A stretch of DNA of 64,000 nucleotides, taken from Vitrella brassicaformis. Lineage: Eukaryota; Sar; Vitrellaceae. The translations under genes were made by a program, and so were the position numbers. The DNA lies in assembly GCA_001179505.1 (NCBI GenBank), contig CDMY01000243.1, forward strand, positions 570,066-634,065, written 5' to 3'. The notes below the pieces were generated by a model. The model did not search any database. It was not told the origin of the DNA and worked only from the letters and a program-made list of their open reading frames with translations. Positions 33,801 to 43,175 of the stretch are shown here, in pieces (position 1 is the stretch's first letter; each line of letters begins with the position of its first letter).

Positions 33801-35104
33801 AGTCGCCCGAGTGCGTGGGCCAGGTATCGCACATTGAGTCGGAGCGCAGCGGCGCTCCGCGAAGCCATGAAGGACAAAGGCAAGCGGCCGACATTCGTCA
33901 GCATCTGGACAAAGGCCAGGAATGCAAGAGTGAGCGAAAACCACTCCCATGCATCAGTGGTGTTTCGATGTCATATTTGGTCGTGTATGCATCCCGTACG
34001 CAGATGCGCGAGGGCATCATCAATGCACTGAAAGCATCAGCTGACGAGACCAAAAGCCACGCAGTCCCCGAGAGCGATGCGCTCGTTGCAATAGAAGGCC
34101 ATCCAGGTGGCAAGGAGGCCACGGCAGCTGCTGGTGGTGATGAAGGGTATGAGACGGTGATCGAAACAATGTCCGATGGCACGACACGACTCGTCAAGAG
34201 ACAGGTAGGTACATTTTGTCTGCCATTATGATGTCTGTCGTATCCCACCGGTTGGTCGTATGTGGTTTGCCAGAGTGCCATTTCTCAGTTCTCTGCAAAG
34301 GTGAGGGCCATCACGCAAGCGTCCAATACGGCCATCATCCAGTCAGTCACCCAGCGGCTCTTCAACGACCCAAGCGGGCTCTCAAAGCAGCTCATAGAAC
34401 AAGTATGTCAGGAAAGCATCCGCAGAGATCTGTGTCCAATGTCTTTCTGTCCATTCGCGGATGCAGCTCGATGTGTCCAAAGGCCCCGATGCGTCTCTCC
34501 ATCTTGATGCTCTGGTGATGGTGCTCGGATCGCACAGGGGCAGGCTTGTCTTTCGGCAGCTGTTTCCCAGTATGTTTGAGCTAATGCTGCGCAGACAGGA
34601 TCCACTGAAGGCTCGGATGTCCATAAGGACCGCCGCTACGCCACACTTGCGGAGGCAATTCAAGGCGGCAAAGGATGAAGTCATACAGGCAGAACGGTAG
34701 AAGAGGAGACAAGAATCAACAGAATGAACATCGGCCCATGTCCCTCTTTCAGCATCTTGGATAAACTCGAGCTCACTGCCAAAATGGAGTCGCTGAACCA
34801 TCAACTGCGCTACTATGAGTCGAGACTTGATAATGCAAAGCTCTACAACTGGGTCAGCAAAGAAGGGAAGTACAGAGGACACATGGCGGCTGAACTAATG
34901 TCTCTCTCTTGATTCACTCAGGTTTACATGGAGTACATCACAGAGCTCGAACGTCGCATAGCCAAGGTTAAGGACGAGACAGAGGCAATCAGGACGAAGA
35001 CCAAGATATTGGTCGACATCGCCAGACCCCTCATAGACGGCGACATGTTGGGCGACCGTATGAGCAGTCGCTGCAGCAGTGCACTACTGGCAGTGCCTGA
35101 ATGA
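27866..35104 (+). CDS. Polycystin-type (PKD/TRPP) cation channel with two successive channel modules
   Basis: More than 25 short plus-strand exons. Module 1: a first membrane segment (TYLIFAVTFAAVNIMLLDI), a Cys-containing extracellular domain with QIYAWIKG, VLFPGMFDE, GNRILSQ and LRKGGYVEFFDP, then NGNVDKFIQ, S2-S5 segments (LILEGVVLILFGYFSVQE, LLDCVSLGLCFSAILFYI) and an S6 (FLLVLSNLFISIVLSAYKRE). These are polycystin-2-like positions. An exon at about 31148-31315 links this to a new S1 (CWGIVVFFAIFIVFIYMQ) and a second extracellular domain (WQSAVGVHSLVRMTIQLACY, NTYLRVGGYPL, DWVTYSGNLDVFGY). Module 2 has its own pore, MITLFRYMIGSFDVSAMYE, and S6 (LLFFFILVNMYLAIMITKW). A helical, coiled-coil-like tail ends with YMEYITELERRIAKVKDE and a stop at 35102-35104. 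It probably conducts cations at a ciliary or other membrane. Two adjacent genes are the alternative. Confidence 0.8.
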
Positions 35105-35581
35105 GGATTACAGAAGCTGACGTTTGTTGTAGAATGCAGAGGCAACGGTAGGGGAGGGCGGCGTGCGTAGCAGTGACGGCGGCGTTGTAGTGAGCAGAAA
35201 ATGTAGCCAACTGACGGTAGTGATCTCTCTTCGTCAAGTGCTCCTATAGATGTGGGGAGCAAGTGCTGGCATTGCTGAATGAAGGGAGGCAGAAGCGGAT
35301 GAGTCTCTTTTCGCTGATCCTCGTTTTGCCCTACCATAACATGATTGTATCCTGTGGGCACTTCTCTGCCTCTCTTCTGAGAATTTACGATCCGCTCAAC
35401 GGCCAACGGCTGGGAGGGATCGCAAACGCCATCTACCCCATCTTCCAACGCTACCTCCCCATTTCTCTCCTCGCCTTCCTCCCCTCCCAGCGACTTCTGA
35501 AAGCCGAATCCTTCTGCGCGTTCCTCTTTTGCTTTGTGAGTCCGTTCCGTTGGCCCTGTATCGGCTCTCCTTCCCGTTCCC

Positions 35582-36692
35582 ATGGCTCACGTTCCGCAGC
35601 ACACTGACAGCAGGGTCAAAAACAGTAACCACCAGCCGCCCTTCCCCCTCCCCCCCCATCGTGTGCTGCTGTGTGTGCAGGCTGCTGATGTGGAGGATCC
35701 CAAGGTGTCGCTGGCTACCGAAAAGCCCAAGCGCACCGCCCTTAAGGTGCTGGCCATCGTGGGCGGCATCGTCCTGACCGCCGCCTGCCTCTTTGGCATC
35801 ATGCTCGCAGCTGTACAAGGTGGGTAGAGCAGCAGCTGTCTGCTGGGTGAAGTCCTGCTGCATCCTGTCTGCACTGTGTGTGTGCCATCAGTGTCTAAGG
35901 AGATCACGGTCTCTGATGACGAGCAGCTGGTGAACAGCAAGGACAGCATGCCCCTGAGGTTCAGCGAAGCGCTCGACAGTCTGCCCCTGGAGGGCCTCGC
36001 ATTCCTCCCGCTGAACGAGATTCAGAAAATGGAATCCCTCCACATCAACGTATGTGACGAAGCCAATAACAGAATGGGGGGACCACACTCGCTGAATGTT
36101 TCCCTGTGTGTGTTCGTGTCGCATGGCATGTGTGTGTATGCTGCAGATGCCAGAACAGGGCTCTGAGCGTGTGTACAACATAGAGGGTGTGTTCCGCGAC
36201 CTCACCACCAACACTACTGAGGTTCACCTCTCGCTCGGACACAAACTCCTCACATCACCAGGTGGGCGCTGCAGCATTGCCCAGGAGAGGGAGGAACACA
36301 AGCAAGGGACCAGCCAAACACGCGACACGCTCTGTTTGGTCGGTGCTGTGATTGCTGGCCACTCAGGCAAGTTTTCCTTGGTCGATGAGAAGGGTGCATT
36401 CGTGTACAGCGGCGAGTACGACTTCGAGTACGTCAGCACTGAGGAGCTCGAGAAGCTCATCAAGGAGGAGGCCGACACAGCCAACGACAAGGAGGGCAGC
36501 AGACGCCGCCTTGGTTTCGGCTTTAGCTTGGGAGGTTTCGGCCTCCGTCTCAGCAGGGGTGGGTATGGAGGTTGGGGGAGAGGTTACTATAGCGGCTACC
36601 GCTACCCCTCCTACTACGGCTGGGGTGGCTATCGCGGTTACAGCTATCGCCCCAGGTACTATGGAGGGTACGGCCGCTGGGGCTGGTGGTGA
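35582..36692 (+). CDS. Small single-span membrane protein with Gly/Tyr-rich C-terminus
   Basis: Exons 35681-35819, 35892-36049, 36147-36261 and 36367-36692 fit by phase. The first well-supported exon has DVEDPKVSLATEKPKRTALK followed by a membrane span (VLAIVGGIVLTAACLFGIML). A soluble domain follows (VHLSLGHKLLTSPG, GKFSLVDEKGAFVYSGEYDF), then an acidic helix, RRRLGFGFSLGGFGLRLSRG and a tail of repeating Gly-Tyr-Trp-Arg (YYSGYRYPSYYGWGGYRGY). The 5' start is not settled: ATG at 35582 reads through in frame, but the AG at 35679-35680 looks like an acceptor for an exon further upstream. Gly/Tyr-rich ends occur in wall, shell and RNA-binding proteins; here the membrane anchor favours a surface or wall role. 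Family unknown. Confidence 0.6.
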
Positions 36693-37545
36693 GATCACCC
36701 GCCCACCCACTCGATGATCGAGATGGAGTGAGTGACGGGCGTTTCTTTGTCAATCGCACATGTGTACACGCGCACGAGGGAATGAGCGAGATGTACAGAG
36801 AGAGCGGGGGAATTGCACGATCGCAACGGAAGGGATACAGTAGATGTACTAATGGACTGCCAGAGCAAGGCAGGCAGGCAGGTGGATGGCATGGATGTGT
36901 GTGGGGCGGTTGGCGCACCCGTCGACCGACGGGTTTTGATGCGCCAAAGGCATCCCAAGTCCCTATCGGTGTTGTATGATGTGATTTTAGTGTTGTCTTC
37001 TACGTCCTCTGGCGTCCTCTTGGCATACCTGTCTTTGTGGTGCTACCTGATACGCCAAATGCAAGCATCTATTTGCCCATCTGACAGTCAGGTGTATCGG
37101 ATGGAATTTTGCAAGTGCCTTGCGTGTCTACGTATACGGAGCGAGAATAGAGCAGAGCAAAGCAAGATCAGCGAACTGTGCACATTGGTCTGCACAAGTG
37201 TCTTGGTGATCGTGGCTGTTCTGCAGTGTCACTTTATAGTAGATTTTAGTTGAGGTTTGGAATGGATAGCTGCCGGATGTATACATCGCATGCTGGCGAT
37301 ACAGATATCAATCCTCTGCGCAACGCTCTTGAGCTCCCACACCACCCGCACACCAGTGGAAACAAAAGCCTGCATTTTTCGAGCCGCTTGCTGTGGTGGA
37401 ATCGATGGTGTTCACTCAGGAGAAGGTCTGCCCTTGCTGTGAAGCCGGCCAAACATGCATTCGACCGACAAAGCGGAAAGCTCGAAGCTGAGCGCGCATC
37501 TTTCCCTTATGAGAAGCACGAAGATCAACGAAGCTATCTGCAGTC
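36693..37545. other. Intergenic region
   Basis: About 850 bases between two plus-strand genes, with short CAGG repeats near 36870 and AT-richer DNA before the WD40 gene. No protein-like frame or RNA gene was recognised. Confidence 0.5.
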
Positions 37546-39067
37546 ATGACGATTCCCTTTGGTCTTCAGCAACGAATCACGTTGATGCCATCTCAGCAGG
37601 GCGAGTCGGCAGGAGAGCCGCCATATGTCATTGCCATGCGGCTGTCGTGCGACCAATCAACCGCCCTCGCAGCCACGTCAAGCCCAACTCTCGTCCTCTT
37701 CTCGCCTCATACGCTCTCCGTCACCGGCCATCTGACGGGCCACACCGCGCCTGTCACTGACGCATGCTGCTTCCAGCAGAACGCCTCTTGTGTGGCCTCG
37801 GTGGGCAACGATGGCCACGCCCTGATTTTTGACATACGGAGCTCTGCTCAGCCTGCGGTGCGCTTCAAGGTGGCAGCAAAGACCTCCGAGGAGGTCAACA
37901 GCTGCACCGTGGGTGGAGGGGATGGGATGCTGGTGGCGTCGTGCGACAGCAAGGTGGTGGTCTATGACCTACGGGCGGGCAAGAAGCGGACGACGTACGA
38001 GTACCACTCTGACGTGGTCAACTGCGTCCGGTTCCATCCTTACCACAGCCACTGGCTGCTCTCCGCAGGTGTCTGTCTGACTGTCTGGCTGGCTGGCTGG
38101 ATCCATCTCTTTGTGTGGGTGGGTGGGTGTGTTCAGGTGACGACACGAACATCTGTTTCTGCGACACCCAGCAGGACAACACGAGCCAGGAGGGAGGGCC
38201 TGAAGACGAAGACTCAGCCATGTTCGGAGAAGAGTTCCTGCAGGTCGGCTCAGCGTACACCAACACGTGCCGACAGTCGGCAGACTGGCAGCCTGCCTGT
38301 TCGTGGTTTCCTGTCCTCCTCAGGTGCTTCCCAACGAGCTGAATGTTGCGTCGTTCAACCTGATCGGCAAAGAGGCCTCCCTCCTGTGTGCGGTGTCGAC
38401 TACCAATGACGTGTCAATATTCGACCTGGACACGTGCAGCCGCCTGGCGCACTTCCAGTCGATAAGGGAGCATCCCCTGCTGCAGTATGAAGACTCAGGG
38501 GGCTACGTGGTCGACACCATGTGGGACGAAGTGACAGAGAGGCTGTTCATTCTGGCCGGTGGGCGGACACGCACGAGAGATCGAGGGAGAACGGCACATG
38601 CGGGCCGGTGTCCTTTTTGTAGGGTCGTCTCTGGGTCACTTGTTGCTGTTCCATGCCAACCTGACGACATCAACGCCGGCAGCGACGTTCGTCAACAGAG
38701 AGACCCAGGGGACGGGCCATCGAGCGGTCGTCAGGTATCCACAGGCTTCACACCAACACCATAGCAGGCTGTCGATTTGCCCGTCCTGTGTTGTTTGTAG
38801 GTGTGCGTTGTCGATACCCACCAGTGGCTCTGAGGCTGCCCGTCTGCTCACTGCTGGGGAGGACGGCCTCGTCTGCCAGTGGGCGCAGGTGCAACAAGCA
38901 CCTATCGTCGAGCTCGATGCACATGTCATCCTCGTGTCTGTGTTGCGATGCAGGATTCGGTTGAGGGCGGTGCGTCATGGTTCAAGTTGCACAATCACAA
39001 GGTGCCGAAACCGGGGACGAGCGAGAAGGGGGAGGCGCGCAGACAGCGACGGGCAGCGCCCTACTAG
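37546..39067 (+). CDS. WD40-repeat protein, WDR89-like
   Basis: Six exons (37546-38068, 38137-38243, 38324-38558, 38623-38734, 38801-38888, 38954-39067) agree in phase. WD40 blades are visible: HLTGHTAPVTDACCFQ with VGNDGHALIFDIRS, then CDSKVVVYDLRAGKK, then YHSDVVNCVRFHPYHSHWLL and SAGDDTNICFCDTQQ, then VSTTNDVSIFDLDT, and late LLTAGEDGLVCQWAQ. Size (about 390 residues), the short interrupted blades and the AGEDGxVCQW ending suggest WDR89, a conserved protein of unclear function; that subfamily call is tentative. The protein ends with a Lys/Arg-rich tail. A scaffold role is expected. Confidence 0.75.
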
Positions 39068-39278
39068 CCTTGTTCTGTCCGGCTGATCGAACACTGGATG
39101 TGTACACATTGACATCAATACTGATACGTCGGTGCTAACAGTCCTCTCACACACGCGTTCGCATCATGAAAGAGAGGCTTTCTACGCACAATGGTGACCA
39201 CCCGCTCGCCACTGCGCCGCTCCACTCTGACATGGGAAGTGAAACGACACACGTACAGTGGGAGAAAGGTCCTTCAAG

Positions 39279-39295
39279 ATATAAAATGTAGGCAG
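39279..39295 (-). repeat. 17-base cluster motif, site 1
   Basis: The plus strand reads ATATAAAATGTAGGCAG. This is the leftmost of seven matches in 12 kb. The bases on both sides extend the match to site 5 but not to the kinase-like copies, so it is not simply part of that gene family's coding sequence. Confidence 0.6.
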
Positions 39296-39786
39296 CGATA
39301 CAGGCAGCCTGTTGTGCATCCACACCCACACCCAGCACCCACATCTCCACGATTACAAAAACCGATCGGCACGAGTCAGTCAGTCAATCAGAGTCAGTCG
39401 TCTCGTCCATGGAAACATCCGCTGCTCTGCTCACCCACACAACGACATCCATCGATCAGCCATCAACACACAACACAGCCGCCCAGCCACCCAGGCCCTG
39501 ACCAACACCATCCATCCATCCACCCACCACCAGCCGACCTCCCGCCCCCGACAAGCACCACCACCACCCGATTTTTCCGGTGCTTGGTCTACGACAATGT
39601 AGACAGACGGGGTAGACAGCGACACACCGCACCCACGCACACCGACAGAACGTAATCAACACAAACGGAAAGGGAGTGTCCACACCACCATACGGAAGGA
39701 CAAAAGGAATGGGACAGAGGAGACTCAAAAGGACGTACATCCATACCATGGACAAAAACAAGAAACAGCCATCCTCCCCCGTCTGT
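39296..39786. repeat. CA/CCAT-rich intergenic DNA
   Basis: Low-complexity CAC, CCAT and CAACAC tracts lie between the WD40 gene and the 3' end of the next minus-strand gene. No gene is visible. Confidence 0.5.
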
Positions 39787-42030
39787 CTACATATGGGCCC
39801 GCGGGGGCCTCTTCTCCTGGTGGTGGTGGGTAATGGGTGGTAGGTGGGGTGCTTCTGCGTGGCCGATGGCCTCCAGGAGGTCACTGTTGCCGGTGATGGG
39901 TGCTGGTGGTTGTGCCTGGCCTGCAGCAGCAGCAGCAGCTTGGATGGGGGAGGGAATGGGGCCAGGCAGCGAAGAGATCTGCACACGCGGCACGGCACGG
40001 TACGCACAGAATGAGCAGGGCATTGTCAGTCAGTGGGTGTGGTGCCTCTACCTTGCTGGGCTGTGGTGCGGCTTGGGGTCTCATTCACGCTCGACGAGTT
40101 AGTTACAGTAGTAGAAGAAGGGTTGGTTGAGTGGGGCGGATGGTGAGCGCCTCCGCAGCGGCACACCTGAACGCATCACACCACAACAGGCACACAGCCA
40201 CCATGGATGAGGTGCCCAGGGTTTCCAGTCTATGGCCCCCACCCATTCACTCACCGTAGCTGATGATGAGGGAATCCAAACAGATGGCTGCTGGCCATCG
40301 TGTGTGTGTACCTAGGTCTTCTCACAAACAGCCTGCAGTGGGGAGACCCGACCCACCCACAATGCCCTTATGTGGTGCGAAGGGATCACTCAGCGAGGTC
40401 GACACAGCCCGCCGACTCGCCGATTGGCCGTCGTGATGCAGACTTCGCAGTTGGCTGTGCTGTTGGGCTGCACCTCGAACAGAGACCGGCCGTCCTGGAA
40501 CGACAGAGCCCTCTCACACGGGGCCAAACCGACAAAGCCACCTGCACACATTCAGCCATGGACAGAGCTGCACCAGTGTGTGCGTGTGTGTGCGTGTGTG
40601 TGTGTGTGTGTGGTCTGTGCCACCGACCCTGTTGGTGCTTGTTGTCCGTTAGGGTTGAAGCGGAAGAGCTCCCGCCCATCGCCACTGGCGGCCGCCTCGA
40701 GAGACGAAGTTAGCGTCACTCTCGCGCCAGCCGTGTGGACGCGGCCGTGCTAGACCTGCAGGCACTGGTCCTCGCCGATGGATGTGATGCCGCTGATGAG
40801 TGTGACTGTCGGGAGGCCATAGCCGATCAGGCGGACTGTGTTGATGCCGTACAAGTCGTGGTCGTGCCGACCCATCACCACCTGCATGGCCTTGACGCGC
40901 CTCGGTGCGTCGAACAACAGATCCTGACATACCACACAAGACACAACACGACACACATGTCTCAACCGGCCTCTCCGTCTCTCACTCATTGGCTGCTTGC
41001 CTGCCTGGTCGAATGATCCCTCGGTCCGTTCCCACGTGCGCATGGGCAGCGCTATCTCGTACTCGCAGGTCGCCGGTCTCTCTGTGCGGCGTGGGGTCTT
41101 GTCCTCTCTCATTGGCGGCGGCAAACACGCGTCAGCCCAGCACTCAGGCGGATCCCGCCCGGTAGCTGACAATCGACACGGCATCGAACGCACCTGGTAG
41201 ACCCGCCCGATGACGGCCATGGTGTCGGGCGAAAGGATGGGGAAGTCCTCCACCCACTGAGTTGCTGATACCCAGACCCACCTCGCCGTGACTGTTGACC
41301 GTCACGTGGGAGTCCAAGCGGCCGGGGCTGGGCGGGGCTGACGCACCTGCCTTGGCGACTCAGTGCTGTGGAGAGACGGCCACGTCGAGAGGTCTTGACG
41401 GCGCACTTGCCCTCGAAGGTGAAGTACTCCAGCCGCAAACCCAGCATTTGGTCAGCCTGGACCCAAGACCGTCTTGACGCCAATCCTGAGTGAGCGAGCA
41501 ACGGACAACGCGCACACATATCCACACACACATATACAGACAGACATGGGTTGGATGCGTGGCTCTTTGCACTGCTCTGCACGTGTTGTGTTGTGTTGTG
41601 TTGTGTTGTGTTGTGTGTGGGTCCCCGGGGGTTTGGACGCTTACTCTTGAATGTATCTGGTCAGTAGCTTCCACACACCCATGGCTTTGTCGATGGAATG
41701 GACGCCATTTCCAGCTCATGGTTCTCACGGATCTTATCCACACCAACGATGCAGCCGCTGCTGCGACGCCCACCACCTCTACCTCCTGCCCGCACTCTCG
41801 AGGGGCGCAGTAGGTCTGCACTGATGCCGCTGGTCGGAGGCCGAATGGTGCGCCGAGAGAGGGGAGGAGGTAGGGGGGCTGCTGAGTGTCTCCCTTGGTG
41901 GTAGAGCTGGCCTTGGTGTGTGGGCTGCTGCGACATGGCACGCGGCTCGGCATCTGCAGCGCGGAGACGGCACTCCTGCGGCCTGACACGAACCCACGAC
42001 CACCTGCGACAGCCATGAGAACATGACAAG
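39787..42030 (-). CDS. Unrecognised multi-exon protein
   Basis: Several minus-strand exons look protein-coding but could not be joined with certainty. The 5' side (about 41650-41990) encodes a Pro/Arg-rich region with VGVDKIRENHELEMASIP. Then come an exon at about 41340-41480 (LGLRLEYFTFEGKCAVKTS), a segment with SHVTVNSHGEVGLGI, one with VEDFPILSPDTMAVIGRVYQ, one with CEYEIALPMRTWERTEGS, an exon at about 40750-40925 (VKAMQVVMGRHDHDLYGIN, then VRLIGYGLPTVTLISG), ones with GDGRELFRFNPN and FQDGRSLFEVQPNSTANC, an exon near 40050-40165 (Ser/Thr-rich) and a last one ending at 39787 with an Ala and His/Pro-rich tail. The GYG-containing strand recalls a B9 or C2-like beta sandwich, but that is weak. 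One or two joins seem to shift frame, so decay is possible. Confidence 0.4.
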
Positions 42031-42159
42031 AAATGAGAGATGACCTCCGCCGTGTGTATGTGTGTATGTGTGGGTGGTCAGGTAAGGTACCTCTGTTCGA
42101 TACTATGACGGCCCTCATCTCCCATCCAGATCAACACGCCGGACGTTGGGCTTCTCCCC

Positions 42160-42325
42160 GTCATCCACACCCACACCCACAGCAACACCAACCTGGCCCT
42201 CGTCTCCATCCAGAACCAAGACCCCCAGCCATTCGCCCACCACCCACCGTACACAGCAGGCAGCCCTCCATTAGTCATGAGCCCGCACATCCGCCCACTC
42301 ACTCATAATTGCACCTCACGCCAGA
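42160..42325. repeat. Duplicated non-coding segment, copy 1
   Basis: A segment of about 165 bases, from the ACACCCACACCCACAG run through CCATTAGTCATGAGCCCGC to CTCATAATTGCACC, recurs with few differences at about 42970-43135. Both copies lie next to kinase-like family fragments, so they mark a local duplication. No convincing frame spans it. Confidence 0.7.
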
Positions 42326-42328
42326 TCA

Positions 42329-42420
42329 GAGAGACAGAATAGCCTTGGCAGCCTTATCAGAAAGACAGATCAGAGAGACAGAGAGAAAGAGAGACAGATC
42401 AGAGAGACAGAATGGTCGTG
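42329..42420. repeat. AGACAGATCAGAGAGACAG tandem repeat
   Basis: An AGACAGATCAGAG-type unit is repeated several times on the plus strand, just left of a kinase-cluster N-terminal module. Confidence 0.6.
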
Positions 42421-42503
42421 CAGTTGTGGCGGCACAGAACAGCAAATTCTGATACACAAATGGATGGAGACATGGATGGCATGTGCGGCATGTAGTCTGT
42501 GTA

Positions 42504-42800
42504 TTATGCTGACGTACCGAGTGCGGGGTATTCCCATTCGATGATGATCCTGTCAAGCCTCGCCGGCTCCCCCAGGTCGATGTCGAATGTGACATGGGTG
42601 GGGGGCACGGGCGGCCCGCTCTCGTCAACAATGGGCAACACGGATTGATGAAAGGACCGACATGACGGCAAGGCGTCCCCAACTGCACCAAACACATTTG
42701 CACACACAGAGGATTGGACACAGAGATGACCATTTTCTACATCAGACGGCAAATTACCTGGGCCGCTCCCATTTCTTGACGCGGGCGCGCAGAAAATGAG
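42504..42800 (-). pseudogene. Isolated exons of the cluster family with a jelly-roll-like segment
   Basis: Minus-strand exons encode a short piece ending near a GTAATTTGCC donor and then a longer one: a segment reading NLPSDVENGHLCVQSSVCA, SFHQSVLP, and VTFDIDLGEPARLDRIIIEW. The first two are shared with 50110-50420, so this belongs to the cluster. The DLGEPARLDRIIIEW strand resembles the first strands of F5/8C (discoidin)-like domains, but no following exon completes such a domain. It is probably a truncated copy. Confidence 0.35.
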
Positions 42801-42816
42801 AGTAAAAGACCTCGAG

Positions 42817-42833
42817 ATATAAAATGCAGACAG
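42817..42833 (-). repeat. 17-base cluster motif, site 2
   Basis: The plus strand reads ATATAAAATGCAGACAG, preceded by CTCGAG. It belongs to the subgroup (sites 2, 3 and 6) that shares about 100 further bases, including AGGCCACCAGGCCCTATCGA. Confidence 0.65.
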
Positions 42834-42969
42834 CAATTAGGCCACCAGGCCCTATCGACAGAAACAAAGAGACATTTGATATGAGGCCAAGGTAATGTCC
42901 CTTCTGTCTCATGTGCTTACCGCCTTTCGGTGGCCATGAGAGGGACTTGTGGCAGCTTGCGGTCACCAG

Positions 42970-43135
42970 CCTGACCCACACCCACAGAAACACCAACCTG
43001 ACTCTCGTCTCCATCCAGAACAAGACCCCCAGCCATCCGCCCACCACCCACCGTGCACAGCAGGCAGCCTTCCATTAGTCATGAGCCCGCACATCCGCCC
43101 ACTCACTCATAATTGCACCCCACGCCGTATCAGAG
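42970..43135. repeat. Duplicated non-coding segment, copy 2
   Basis: Second copy of the segment at 42160-42325. It ends just before the last coding bases of the adjacent kinase-like copy. The two copies differ by scattered substitutions and small indels, so the duplication is not brand new. Confidence 0.7.
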
Positions 43136-43175
43136 AAGAGACAGAATGGCTCGTGGCGACAGTATCAGAGAAGCT

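Noticed and set aside
34924-35583. Minus-strand open frame of 219 codons overlapping the polycystin 3' end
   Set aside because: It overlaps the coiled-coil exon of the polycystin gene, has no family signature and no splice partners.
40750-40925. B9 (ciliary transition-zone) domain
   Set aside because: A GYG-containing strand is suggestive, but the usual Pro-Gly-x-His run after it is absent and the exon joins are unsure.
41584-41616. TTGTG repeat (and the similar run at 19082-19120) as telomeric sequence
   Set aside because: Both are short, interstitial and within or beside introns; they are ordinary microsatellites.
42504-42640. F5/8C (discoidin) domain
   Set aside because: Only one strand-like segment (DLGEPARLDRIIIEW) fits; no downstream exon completes the domain, so no domain is claimed.
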